NCBI GenBank assembly: GCA_903928365.1
Contig: CAIYQV010000194.1
Span: 1 to 10,064 of the forward strand
Length of the DNA stretch: 10,064 nt
Source: an uncultured Flavobacteriia bacterium
Lineage (GTDB): Bacteria; Bacteroidota; Bacteroidia; Flavobacteriales_D; Crocinitomicaceae
Direction of reading: 5' to 3'
Shown here: positions 1 through 7,259 of the stretch, in pieces
Position numbering within the stretch: the stretch's first letter is position 1
How the letters are laid out: every line of letters starts with the position of its first letter
Notes under the pieces: model-generated
Told to the model about the DNA's origin: nothing
The model's input: only the letters and a program-made list of their open reading frames with translations
Databases searched by the model: none
Translations under genes and position numbers: made by a program

Positions 1-1078
1 GTTTTCTCACGTCTCTCAATGCATCCAGCGCACCTCGCTTATCGAATTTATTCAATGCGATCACATCAGCAAAATCAAGCATATCGATCTTTTCCAATTG
101 GGTGGCAGCACCATACTCAGGCGTCATTACATACAATGCAACATCCGAATGATCGAGGATTTCGGTATCGGATTGACCAATTCCGGATGTCTCCAGGATA
201 ATCAGATCGTATTCTGCTGCTTTCAGTACATTCAATGCTTCCGACACATGTTTTGAAAGTGCCAGATTGGATTGACGTGTAGCAAGGGATCGCATGTAAA
301 CCCTGTCACTCTTAATCGAATTCATTCGGATTCGGTCACCAAGTAAGGCCCCACCTGTTTTGCGTTTGGATGGATCCACAGAAACCACAGCTATTCGTTT
401 CTCCTTAAAATCGATAAGGAATCTTCGAACCAACTCATCTACCAGTGACGATTTCCCTGCACCACCTGTTCCGGTGATTCCCAATACGGGAACCGAAACG
501 GCTTTCGCCATTTTATCTACTTCTTCAAGTACATGCACTGCCTCTTCAGGGAAATTTTCTGCTGCAGAGATCACGCGTGCTATAGAAGGAACGTTCTTCT
601 CCTTCAAATGCTTCACTTCTCCATTCAGATTTACTCCTACCGGAAAATCACATTTCTGCACGAGGTCATTGATCATCCCCTGCAATCCCATTGCTCTACC
701 ATCATCAGGATGATAAATCCGGGTAATACCGTACCCTTGCAATTCCTCAATTTCAGAAGGAAGGATTGTTCCGCCGCCACCGCCAAAGATCTTAATATGC
801 GGAGCACCTTTTTCTTTCAGCAGATCATACATGTATTTAAAATACTCCATATGCCCCCCTTGATAAGATGTCATGGCTATGGCCTGAGCATCCTCCTGTA
901 TCGCGCAATTCACTACCTCTTCCACAGAACGGTCGTGTCCGAGATGGATTACTTCACAGCCAGTTGACTGGATAATTCTTCGCATGATATTGATCGCTGC
1001 ATCATGTCCATCAAAAAGCGACGCTGCAGTAACGATTCTGACTTTATTAACCGGTTTGTAAGGTGAAACGTTTTCCAT
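1..1078 (-). CDS. icmF: Fused B12-dependent acyl-CoA mutase (IcmF type), N-terminal 359 residues, truncated by window edge
   Basis: Seen: residues about 12-140 form a cobalamin-binding domain, with D23-G-H25 (lower-ligand His region), S71-Y-Q-G-G and a run of five glycines at 99-103. A MeaB-like G domain follows from about 197: P-loop G203-TGGAGKS with K209, D235-PSKRKTGG, E296-TSGIGQSD, and the guanine-specificity motif N343-KFD. B12 domain followed by GTPase in one chain is the IcmF order; the C-terminal mutase domain should lie beyond the left edge. Family knowledge: IcmF interconverts isobutyryl-CoA and n-butyryl-CoA by a radical mechanism, with the GTPase acting as built-in chaperone for the cofactor, in the cytoplasm. 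Bacteroidota copies are often labelled methylmalonyl-CoA mutase. The start at 1078 is chosen because MENVSPYKP leads straight into the conserved KVRIVTAASLFDGHD block. Substrate specificity cannot be read from this part. No clear promoter box was found; TATTTTTA at 1105-1112 is only a weak candidate. Confidence 0.88.
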   Translation of the reverse strand, partial: MENVSPYKPVNKVRIVTAASLFDGHDAAINIMRRIIQSTGCEVIHLGHDRSVEEVVNCAIQEDAQAIAMTSYQGGHMEYFKYMYDLLKEKGAPHIKIFGGGGGTILPSEIEELQGYGITRIYHPDDGRAMGLQGMINDLVQKCDFPVGVNLNGEVKHLKEKNVPSIARVISAAENFPEEAVHVLEEVDKMAKAVSVPVLGITGTGGAGKSSLVDELVRRFLIDFKEKRIAVVSVDPSKRKTGGALLGDRIRMNSIKSDRVYMRSLATRQSNLALSKHVSEALNVLKAAEYDLIILETSGIGQSDTEILDHSDVALYVMTPEYGAATQLEKIDMLDFADVIALNKFDKRGALDALRDVRK

Positions 1079-1176
1079 GTATGTCTGAATACCTGATTGA
1101 GGGGTAAAAATAATAAATAAAGCCAGAAAAAAGGGCGTTTCAACTACTTCGTTCCGGCTTTTATCAAAGACATCTT

Positions 1177-1264
1177 TTCAACCTATTTCAATCTTACCTT
1201 TCGAAAACATACGCGGGGCACTAAGTAATTCTACGGAAAGGACCTTAGTGCATTCAACCTATTT
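1177..1264. repeat. 12-bp direct repeat (two copies) in divergent spacer
   Basis: TTCAACCTATTT occurs at 1177-1188 and again exactly at 1253-1264, 76 bp apart. The two copies bracket the inverted repeat at 1218-1251. They lie between the divergent icmF and siaC-like genes. They could be paired sites for a regulator or a chance duplication in A/T-rich DNA; nothing in the window decides this. Confidence 0.45.
1218..1251. repeat. 8-bp inverted repeat, 18-nt spacer, between divergent genes
   Basis: GCACTAAG at 1218-1225 is the exact reverse complement of CTTAGTGC at 1244-1251. No T run follows on either strand, so a rho-independent terminator is unlikely. The position, midway between two divergent start codons, would fit an operator or a structured leader. 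It lies 140-173 bp from the icmF start and 91-124 bp from the siaC-like start. The function is inferred from position only. Confidence 0.45.
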
Positions 1265-1311
1265 TGTAAAGGACATTTGGACCTTTATTCATTTTACAAT
1301 TAAACACCCGC

Positions 1312-1319
1312 CATCTTTG
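1312..1319 (+). promoter_or_regulatory. Candidate -7 box of siaC-like gene
   Basis: CATCTTTG matches the Bacteroidota -7 consensus TAnnTTTG at all fixed positions except the first T. It ends 22 nt before the ATG at 1342. No TTTG lies at the usual 17-23 nt upstream; the nearest, at 1276-1279, is 32 nt away. This is a weak to moderate promoter call. Confidence 0.4.
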
Positions 1320-1340
1320 TTTCATAAATAAAAACAAAGA
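1314..1340. repeat. 9-bp perfect inverted repeat directly before the siaC-like start codon
   Basis: TCTTTGTTT (1314-1322) and AAACAAAGA (1332-1340) are perfect reverse complements around a 9-nt spacer; the right arm ends one base before the ATG at 1342. The left arm overlaps the candidate -7 box. If transcription starts about 5-7 nt after that box, the mRNA would carry only the right arm, so a DNA-level operator is more plausible than an RNA hairpin. With transcription from further upstream, the hairpin would sit at the ribosome entry site. Confidence 0.5.
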
Positions 1341-1341
1341 C

Positions 1342-1746
1342 ATGGAAACAATCATCAAAAACGCGACACCGACAAGTCCTTTTCTTGAACTGAACAGTGA
1401 AGTAGGCAAGATCACCATCAACGGAAGAGCAATCGATTACAACCCTACCGATTTCTGGGCTTCGATCTTCAGCTGGACTACAGATTATTTGGAAAACCCG
1501 AAAGAATTTACAACTATCAATTTGAATTTCGAGTACATCAATACCTTAAGCACCAAAAAACTGTTTGTTTTTCTTAAGTTGATCGAATTCAATGCTGCGA
1601 AGAAAACGAGTGTAAAGATCAACTGGATCTGTGATCAGGATGATGATGACATGATCGATCTTGGCGAAAACATCAATTCGCTCCTTCGAAACAAAATGAA
1701 ATTCGTGAATTCCTATGAATTGTTCGAAACGAAAGGTGATTGTTAA
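1342..1746 (+). CDS. SiaC-family regulatory phosphoprotein (DUF1987)
   Basis: A soluble 134-residue protein without signal peptide or membrane segment. Seen: T9-P-T-S-P near the N-terminus, G28-R-A-I-D-Y-N-P (the usual G-R/S-x-P-E-N segment), Y65-I-N-T68 followed by S/T/K residues, and W95-ICDQDDDDM with a downstream GEN, corresponding to the family's W-x-Y-x-x-D-D-E-D-M and G-E. Length and motif order fit the whole family. Family knowledge: in Pseudomonas aeruginosa SiaC is a phosphoswitch protein, phosphorylated by the kinase SiaB on the Thr of the N-T motif and dephosphorylated by the PP2C-type phosphatase SiaA; it controls the diguanylate cyclase SiaD and biofilm formation. T68 here is the equivalent Thr. 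No kinase, phosphatase or cyclase gene is adjacent, so its partners are unknown. The A-rich leader lacks a Shine-Dalgarno sequence, as is usual in Bacteroidota. The gene ends inside the stop of the convergent vWA gene. Confidence 0.82.
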   Translation: METIIKNATPTSPFLELNSEVGKITINGRAIDYNPTDFWASIFSWTTDYLENPKEFTTINLNFEYINTLSTKKLFVFLKLIEFNAAKKTSVKINWICDQDDDDMIDLGENINSLLRNKMKFVNSYELFETKGDC

Positions 1747-2858
1747 ACCTGGATAAATTTACCAGAGGTTAAAAGGAATTTCAACTTGCCGATCATGATG
1801 GTTTTACCTTCGCCAATTTTAGCGAGATCTGTTAAATCCTCCTCCATCGTATGAATGGAACCTCCGGTAGCCCTTGCCAAATCCAGGTAAAGCACATTGA
1901 GTCTGTCTGTCACACCACAGATGATGATTTTCACCGGGATCTTTTGCTTCTTCAGGAATTCAACCAGCTGCATATCACATGGATTTTCCCAGTTATCTGC
2001 AATTAATACCACATTTTCTTTGTTTTCGGGGTATTTTTTGATTGCATAGCAAATCGCCTCCAAATCATTTTCCATGTGCTCACCATTACTCATTGCTTTG
2101 AAGGCTGTTTTGATGACCTTGTCTGAGTTGGTGGTTTCGATTGTCCAAATTCCGGATGTGTCAAGGTTTTTAGTCTGGTCATTACTTTTCTCCTCGTCAT
2201 CATTAAAGAAAACTACTTGTTTGAAAGTTTTCAGTTTCTGATTGGCTTTGATCCACAACAATAACTGACTGGTATACGGTGACATACTTCCCGTAACATC
2301 ACAGACCACCAGCATCTCCTTCCACGAACTGTTGCGAGTGAATACTTTAAGTAATGTTGAGTCCTCCGGTTTTACGCGTCCATCAATCACGTCCATGATC
2401 TGCATGTTTTCTTCAGCATACGAGGGCATAGGACGGTAATAAATCACAAATCCGTGAAAAAAGTTGGACATGGCGTTGGCATTTTTAACACCCGTTTGCT
2501 TGACCAATTGCCATTTTACCACCTGACTATTGAACGCTTGAGGCAGAAATTGAAGCAATTCAAGAATACGAAGACGATTGAGTTCAGTAAAATCAGCATC
2601 ATGTGGGTAATCTGAATAGACCAGATCCACTCCCACCACCGTCTGCTGGGTTAATTTCTTCAATTCTTCCATGTTTAAAATGGAATGATCTCCCGGATTC
2701 ATCTTGAACTTCACAAAAGAAAAACCATTCGAATTAGGCTTGTATTTATCCACCTTCACCGTATCTCTGAAGAAAATATACTCGCGTATGTTCATTTGGG
2801 CTAAAGCGCTCATCCTTACCAAGGACAAACTCGCTAAAAGTATCAGCATCGTTCTCAT
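1743..2858 (-). CDS. Secreted or periplasmic vWA-domain protein, function unknown
   Basis: 371 residues. The N-terminus is a signal peptide with hydrophobic core at about 4-19 and an AxA-type site (S-A-L-A before Q21); no lipobox Cys is present. Residues about 25-175 match no family I recognise. A von Willebrand factor A fold covers about 180-350: strand EMLVVCDVTGSM with a MIDAS-like metal motif D187-x-T189-G-S191-M, a second strand QVVFF followed by acidic residues 220-223, then E263-N-D, VVLIAD288-NW, and a final IPVKIIICGV strand. Such domains bind a divalent metal and mediate protein contacts; no catalytic motif is seen. The gene starts 36 bp after the TonB-dependent receptor gene and is probably cotranscribed with it, suggesting a periplasmic partner or accessory of that receptor; this is inference. 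The 3' end overlaps the convergent siaC-like gene by 4 bp. It could also belong to an unrelated envelope or stress function. Confidence 0.75.
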   Translation of the reverse strand: MRTMLILLASLSLVRMSALAQMNIREYIFFRDTVKVDKYKPNSNGFSFVKFKMNPGDHSILNMEELKKLTQQTVVGVDLVYSDYPHDADFTELNRLRILELLQFLPQAFNSQVVKWQLVKQTGVKNANAMSNFFHGFVIYYRPMPSYAEENMQIMDVIDGRVKPEDSTLLKVFTRNSSWKEMLVVCDVTGSMSPYTSQLLLWIKANQKLKTFKQVVFFNDDEEKSNDQTKNLDTSGIWTIETTNSDKVIKTAFKAMSNGEHMENDLEAICYAIKKYPENKENVVLIADNWENPCDMQLVEFLKKQKIPVKIIICGVTDRLNVLYLDLARATGGSIHTMEEDLTDLAKIGEGKTIMIGKLKFLLTSGKFIQV

Positions 2859-2894
2859 ACACCGAGAACTACGCCTAAATGAAAAAGTAACAGA

Positions 2895-5528
2895 TCAGAA
2901 GCGCAGTATCAACTTCAAGTTGAATCGACGCTGAGTTAAATAGTTAGGCACTGAATAGTATCGACCTTCCACATCCTGAATCCACTGTTTAGAAAGCACA
3001 TTGTTGATCCCTAATAAATTAAACACCTCAAAAGACAGGATTGCATCCGTAAAGTTGCGTGACCAGAAGGTTGATTCTGTGCGTTTTTTATAGAGAAAAT
3101 CATACGACATTCCGATATCCACACGGAAATAGGATTTCATTCGTAAGGTATCTCTGTATCTAAGATGATCCGGCGGTCCATAGGGCAAACGTGAACCAAA
3201 CTGCAAGCCCATCTGCACACTAAAACTTTCATAACCGGGCATGCGATCCTGCACCAGTGCACCAAAATTCAGCAACTGATCTGTCGGCCTTGGAATATAA
3301 CCCGGATAAATAGTCGCACTATCGACCACCGTCTGATCCTCACTGTAACCAAAAATAATTCGCTCCCCGGACGCATTGTAATATTCCTTGTAAGAATCAT
3401 TCAAGATATCTTCTTTGGTTGACATGATTCCCATTTTAAAGAAAGACTCGATTCCTTCTACAAATTGTCCGTGTACATTGAAATCCACACCATAAGCATA
3501 AGCAACGGCATTATTATCAGCATAATACCTTGTCCGCACATTATCGATCTCATATGGATTGACATCCCAGAGATATTTAAAATATGCTTCTGCCGTAAAT
3601 TTAAATGGCACTTCCCGATCCCACATGTTAAAATACACATCCGTGCCTGTGATTACATGAACTGATTTCTGTGATTTCACATTCATATTCAGCGCCCCGT
3701 TAAATGTTCTGAATTCTCTGTAAAACGGTGGCTGGTAGTACATCCCCGATGCTAAGCGGTATCGCACATCTCTTCGGGTAACTTTCCCTCTGTTTAGCAT
3801 GTAAACCCTAGGGAAGAAGGACACCGCCATTCTGGGAGTCAGAAAAAACTCATTGTTTGCAGAGGTATAACCACTCCTCACCCCCATCGATAAAGCCCAT
3901 TTCGCATTCGACTCCCTGATCGTATCTGTTCTGGATTCCACTTCTTTTCTCACAATGAACCCCTTCTTTCTTCTTGCGGTTACCGCCAGTTCCCTTTTTG
4001 TATTGGACCACGAGGCATTAACCTGGACAAAGCTTGTTAGCCTGTAATCACTTAATGTCAAGCGCCCCTTAATTGTTTCATACAATTCAACTTCATTCGG
4101 AGAAGCCTGAGGTTGACTATACCCTGCCGAATCGATCATTTTCCACTCACTCAACGTGTCACTGAATTGATCATGCTGGAAATTGGCCCCCCAAAGCAAG
4201 GAATGATTTCGAAATTTAGTCCTTTCGTCGTCTTTATACCCATTTTTCAACTGATAACGTCCATTATGATAGGTATTTATAATGGTTGCGTTCAATCGGT
4301 TTCGAGCGTGAGTTAAAAATGTACCTATTCCCAATACAGCAACAGAATCACCGTAATTCTCTTTCGACGGATCCTTTTCCAGTTCATTAATAAAGTACTG
4401 ACCTTGAATATCGTAATACTCACGTTCGTCGGTATTAAAAACGGTCGCATAGCAATCTAGATCCAGACGTTTGTTAGGCTTCCACTTCAGGGAGGTACCG
4501 CCCATCATGGTCTGAAAACGGGAATTTTCCTGTCCATCAAAATAGATCATGAACGAGTAAGCTTCATTAGCCGTACCAAAATCTGTTTTTTGTGTTTCAG
4601 GGGAGAAACGGTAATCATTACTCGAAAAATGCCCAAGTAGTGACCAGGTTAATTTCTCCGTAATTGCATAATTCGTTAGGATTTGAGCGTCCCAGAAAAC
4701 GGGATTGTAAGAACCTTTTGCCGGCAGTGAATTTAATAAATACCCATTGGCGCGGTATCGTGCACCAGCCATGAAATCAAATCTACTTGTCGGAGCATGT
4801 TCGATATGCGATTCGACTCCAAGCAAAGAAGCCATGGCCGAACCTTTCAATGAATTCGGACGCTTGTATTTTATATCCAGCACCGAACTCAGACGATCTC
4901 CGTATTGGGCATCAAAACCGCCAGCTGAAAAACTGATGGATTCCACCAATGCAGAGTTTACAAAACTCATCCCTTCTTGCTGACCGCTGCGCGTAAGAAA
5001 CGGGCGATATACTTGAAAACCATTCACATAAACAAGATTCTCATCATAACTCCCGCCACGGACATTGTAATTGCTGGTCAACTCATTATTGGATACTGCA
5101 GCCGTCGTGTAAACCAGAGACCTTTCGACACTTCCCATCGGAATCTTTTGCACGTCGTATTTCGGAAGTTTCGGAAGTTCGAAAGGATCTTGTCGTCTGG
5201 CTTCGACATCCACTTCGACAATTGATACGAAGTTAAATTTCACATCAGGAAGTTTTTGAGAAGTTTTAGATTCGATCTGGTAGCTTCGCTCCTCCTTGAG
5301 ATCGTTTGCCCGATAGACCAATTCAATTGTCATACTTGATGCTACCCGCATCTCAAACTCTCCTTTCACATTCGTGAACACTATTCTTGAACTGTCGGAT
5401 TTCACCGAAACACTCACATTTTCAAGCGCTTTCCCTTTTTTGTCCGTACAACGTCCATATACGAGCGTCTCCTGAGACCAAATGGAGGCCGCACTCAACA
5501 GGAACAATACACAAACGATAAAACGCAT
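2895..5528 (-). CDS. TonB-dependent outer-membrane receptor with N-terminal carboxypeptidase-like regulatory domain
   Basis: 877 residues. A signal peptide (1-18, ending SIWS before Q19) is followed by a carboxypeptidase-regulatory-like beta-sandwich at about 22-100 (L-V-Y-G-R, then TNVKGEFEMRV). The plug lies at about 125-225 and shows the signature segments YNVRGGSYDENLVYVNG (154-170) and SAGGFDAQYGDRLSSVLDI (201-219). The rest forms a beta-barrel of alternating aromatic strands ending in FNLKLILRF, with the C-terminal Phe expected for BAM-inserted porins. The role is TonB-powered uptake of a large or scarce ligand across the outer membrane; no substrate can be named. No SusD-like lipoprotein gene follows, so this is not a standard glycan SusCD pair. 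It lies 43 bp downstream of bshC but has its own -7 box, and precedes the vWA gene by 36 bp. The start at 5528 is fixed by the signal peptide. The C-terminal barrel sequence appears intact. Confidence 0.9.
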   Translation of the reverse strand: MRFIVCVLFLLSAASIWSQETLVYGRCTDKKGKALENVSVSVKSDSSRIVFTNVKGEFEMRVASSMTIELVYRANDLKEERSYQIESKTSQKLPDVKFNFVSIVEVDVEARRQDPFELPKLPKYDVQKIPMGSVERSLVYTTAAVSNNELTSNYNVRGGSYDENLVYVNGFQVYRPFLTRSGQQEGMSFVNSALVESISFSAGGFDAQYGDRLSSVLDIKYKRPNSLKGSAMASLLGVESHIEHAPTSRFDFMAGARYRANGYLLNSLPAKGSYNPVFWDAQILTNYAITEKLTWSLLGHFSSNDYRFSPETQKTDFGTANEAYSFMIYFDGQENSRFQTMMGGTSLKWKPNKRLDLDCYATVFNTDEREYYDIQGQYFINELEKDPSKENYGDSVAVLGIGTFLTHARNRLNATIINTYHNGRYQLKNGYKDDERTKFRNHSLLWGANFQHDQFSDTLSEWKMIDSAGYSQPQASPNEVELYETIKGRLTLSDYRLTSFVQVNASWSNTKRELAVTARRKKGFIVRKEVESRTDTIRESNAKWALSMGVRSGYTSANNEFFLTPRMAVSFFPRVYMLNRGKVTRRDVRYRLASGMYYQPPFYREFRTFNGALNMNVKSQKSVHVITGTDVYFNMWDREVPFKFTAEAYFKYLWDVNPYEIDNVRTRYYADNNAVAYAYGVDFNVHGQFVEGIESFFKMGIMSTKEDILNDSYKEYYNASGERIIFGYSEDQTVVDSATIYPGYIPRPTDQLLNFGALVQDRMPGYESFSVQMGLQFGSRLPYGPPDHLRYRDTLRMKSYFRVDIGMSYDFLYKKRTESTFWSRNFTDAILSFEVFNLLGINNVLSKQWIQDVEGRYYSVPNYLTQRRFNLKLILRF

Positions 5529-5532
5529 GAAA

Positions 5533-5540
5533 CAAAAGTA
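5533..5540 (-). promoter_or_regulatory. -7 promoter box of the TonB-dependent receptor gene
   Basis: Read on the minus strand, TACTTTTG fits the Bacteroidota consensus TAnnTTTG at every fixed position. Only 4 nt (TTTC) separate it from the ATG at 5528, so the transcript would start at or within a base or two of the start codon. No TTTG or TTG lies 17-23 nt upstream. The box overlaps a 12-bp palindrome. Confidence 0.55.
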
Positions 5541-5548
5541 GTACTACT
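5537..5548. repeat. 12-bp perfect palindrome overlapping the receptor promoter
   Basis: AGTAGTACTACT equals its own reverse complement. It covers the upstream half of the -7 box of the receptor gene and extends 8 bp into the promoter spacer, where a repressor dimer would block polymerase. It could also be coincidental. No second copy was noticed in the window. Confidence 0.45.
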
Positions 5549-5571
5549 AACGAAAGTGAGGTTTAATTATT

Positions 5572-7158
5572 TCAATCCAACAGCAGCACCAGATCGGGAT
5601 CTAATGGATCTATCAAATTATACAATTGGGAGATCCGATCGTGAATCTTTCCATCCGGGCACATCCCAAAAATGTTGAGTACGCGTTCCTGGAGTATTCC
5701 GTTTGGAAACAGTTTGTCAAACAACTGATCGATCGTATTCATCTGAACTTCATGACGTTGTTTTAACGAGCGAGTGAGTTTGTCCCTAATCGCATCGAGT
5801 TGTTTGTCCAGTTTCACCAATTCCGCTTCTGCATATTTCTGTAAACCAGGATCAGCACTCACAATTTTTTCATACAAACCCTGCTTTAATCCATTCATGG
5901 AAGATTCAACCTGTGAAAGATCCAGTTCATTTCCCGATTGCTCAAGGAGTTTACTGCGTTTTAGTGCTTCTTTATCCTGAAAGAAATCTTCTAATTGAAG
6001 ATTGGCTTTTTCCATTTTTCTGGAGGAATTTGCGTCGAGATATAATATGGAAGTCCGTGCATGAATCAAGGGATAAGTGATCGAAGCCTCTTCAAACACC
6101 CCTTTTAGCTGAAGCCAGTAACTCAATTCGCCTACACCACCAACGTAACACAAATTTGGCAGAATGTATTCCTGATAAAGAGGGCGTAAAACAACATTCG
6201 GAGAGAAGAGATCAGGTTGTTGATGCATCAGTTCAATTACAGCCTCCAACGACTGAACACCTTCCTCTTTTAAATAGAACCCTGCCTCCTCTTTTAATAT
6301 CCTATCTCTTTTTAATCCATTTAAATAAAATAAATTAACCTCTCTTGATTTAACCTGAACTTTAAATCCTTCACGTGCCACTTCACGACTTATAGCTTCT
6401 ACTTCCTTGTGCGCAAAAGCCTCCTTCAGCTCCTTTTCCATTATCGGAATGAAACTCTTTTTTAATTCTTGGTTATCCCCATCCAGACAGACCAAACCAA
6501 AGTTCCCAAACAACTCATGCACCAAGTGAAACAACGCTTGAGACTGTGTTCCTCCCGAATATGCATCCAGAATCTGATCCACATCGATGTTTTCTTTTCC
6601 CTGAAAAAAACCTCGCACTACTGACTTCAGTTCTTCCATGCCTTCCGTATCCATTCTTCCCACAGCACCTTCCTGATCTGTCTCCCAAAAGAGTGATTTT
6701 CCAAAAATATCAACACTCCTAACCTCTTCCAGATCGTGATCCTCACTTGCCATCCAAAAAACCGGGACAAACTGAAACTCCTTAAATTCCTTGGCTAATT
6801 CTTCGCAAAGACGAATCACATGCAAGATCTTGTAAACAAAGAATACAGGTCCTGTAAAAAGTGAAAGCTGATGTCCAGTAGTGACCGTAAAAGTGTTGGC
6901 ATTTAAAAGCGCGCTGATATTATCCTCAACTTTAGCTAAAGCCGGAAGATCACCATATTGTTTCCTCAACTCCGAAACAAGCAATTCACGCTTTGAAGCA
7001 GAAAATTCTTTGGACTTATCCCCTATTTGTTTTTGCACATTATCAAGCGTAAACGTTCTGCCAATAAAGGATCGTAATCGCTCCTGGTCGTAGGCTAATA
7101 AATTTTGCTGATCGGAAAAAAGTTCGGTTTGACGTCGGTCAAAAGTGAATTTCTGCAT
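5572..7158 (-). CDS. bshC: Bacillithiol biosynthesis cysteine-adding enzyme BshC
   Basis: 528 residues, close to the roughly 540 of Bacillus BshC. Seen: the family signature TTGHQLSLFTGP at 93-104 followed by VFFVYKI, and PVFWMASEDHD at 132-142, both hallmarks of the nucleotide-binding core; a charged, helical segment at about 390-480 fits the C-terminal coiled coil, and the tail ends in DPDLVLLLD. Family knowledge: BshC is the proposed ligase adding cysteine to glucosaminyl-malate, the last step to bacillithiol, the low-molecular-weight thiol used by Firmicutes and many Bacteroidota; it is cytoplasmic. bshA and bshB are not in the window. The start at 7158 (MQKFTFDRRQTELF) is preferred over the ATG at 7212 because it gives the family-typical N-terminus and because a -7 promoter box lies at 7163-7170, inside the longer version. 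The receptor gene follows after 43 bp with no terminator between them. Confidence 0.92.
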   Translation of the reverse strand: MQKFTFDRRQTELFSDQQNLLAYDQERLRSFIGRTFTLDNVQKQIGDKSKEFSASKRELLVSELRKQYGDLPALAKVEDNISALLNANTFTVTTGHQLSLFTGPVFFVYKILHVIRLCEELAKEFKEFQFVPVFWMASEDHDLEEVRSVDIFGKSLFWETDQEGAVGRMDTEGMEELKSVVRGFFQGKENIDVDQILDAYSGGTQSQALFHLVHELFGNFGLVCLDGDNQELKKSFIPIMEKELKEAFAHKEVEAISREVAREGFKVQVKSREVNLFYLNGLKRDRILKEEAGFYLKEEGVQSLEAVIELMHQQPDLFSPNVVLRPLYQEYILPNLCYVGGVGELSYWLQLKGVFEEASITYPLIHARTSILYLDANSSRKMEKANLQLEDFFQDKEALKRSKLLEQSGNELDLSQVESSMNGLKQGLYEKIVSADPGLQKYAEAELVKLDKQLDAIRDKLTRSLKQRHEVQMNTIDQLFDKLFPNGILQERVLNIFGMCPDGKIHDRISQLYNLIDPLDPDLVLLLD

Positions 7159-7162
7159 GAGA

Positions 7163-7170
7163 CAAAAATA
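7163..7170 (-). promoter_or_regulatory. -7 promoter box of bshC
   Basis: On the minus strand TATTTTTG fits TAnnTTTG exactly and ends 4 nt before the ATG at 7158. It supports that start and predicts a leaderless or nearly leaderless mRNA. No convincing -33 TTTG is visible 17-23 nt upstream. Confidence 0.5.
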
Positions 7171-7232
7171 AACAACCTGACGCTTGTGTGCATTCTGAAC
7201 GGCTATTTTCAATAAATGCCATATCTGGATTG

Positions 7233-7240
7233 TATATTTG
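7233..7240 (+). promoter_or_regulatory. -7 promoter box of the peptidyl-prolyl isomerase gene
   Basis: TATATTTG is an exact TAnnTTTG match, 19 nt before the ATG at 7260. TTTTC at 7206-7210, 22 nt upstream, is a poor -33 candidate. The spacer to bshC (7159-7259) thus holds two divergent promoters whose -7 boxes are about 60 bp apart. Confidence 0.6.
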
Positions 7241-7259
7241 CACTCAAATTAAACGATCA

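Noticed and set aside
99..103. Five consecutive glycines (residues 99-103 of IcmF) as a possible slippage or repeat tract
   Set aside because: A glycine-rich loop is part of the cobalamin-binding fold in this family, and the codons are mixed GGC/GGT/GGA, not a homopolymer. Coordinates given here are residue numbers.
360..967. Two plus-strand open frames of 117 and 144 codons overlapping each other
   Set aside because: They lie antisense to the icmF GTPase and B12 domains, whose motifs are unmistakable; the predicted proteins have no recognisable domain.
949..1143. 64-codon minus-strand open frame overlapping the icmF start region
   Set aside because: It is mostly inside icmF in another frame and has no family resemblance; its N-terminal part reads the A/T-rich spacer.
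3458..3665. Overlapping 60- and 66-codon frames on opposite strands inside the receptor gene
   Set aside because: Low-complexity products rich in Ile and Met that follow from the codon pattern of the receptor; no independent evidence.
4747..5225. Plus-strand frames of 78 and 82 codons
   Set aside because: Antisense to the plug domain of the TonB-dependent receptor, with no promoter box or domain.
7159..7212. Longer bshC start at 7212 adding 18 residues
   Set aside because: The extra residues do not resemble BshC N-termini and the exact -7 box at 7163-7170 would lie inside the coding region.
7188..7259. Longer isomerase start at 7188 adding 24 residues
   Set aside because: The added residues form neither a signal peptide nor part of the cyclophilin domain, and they contain the -7 box.
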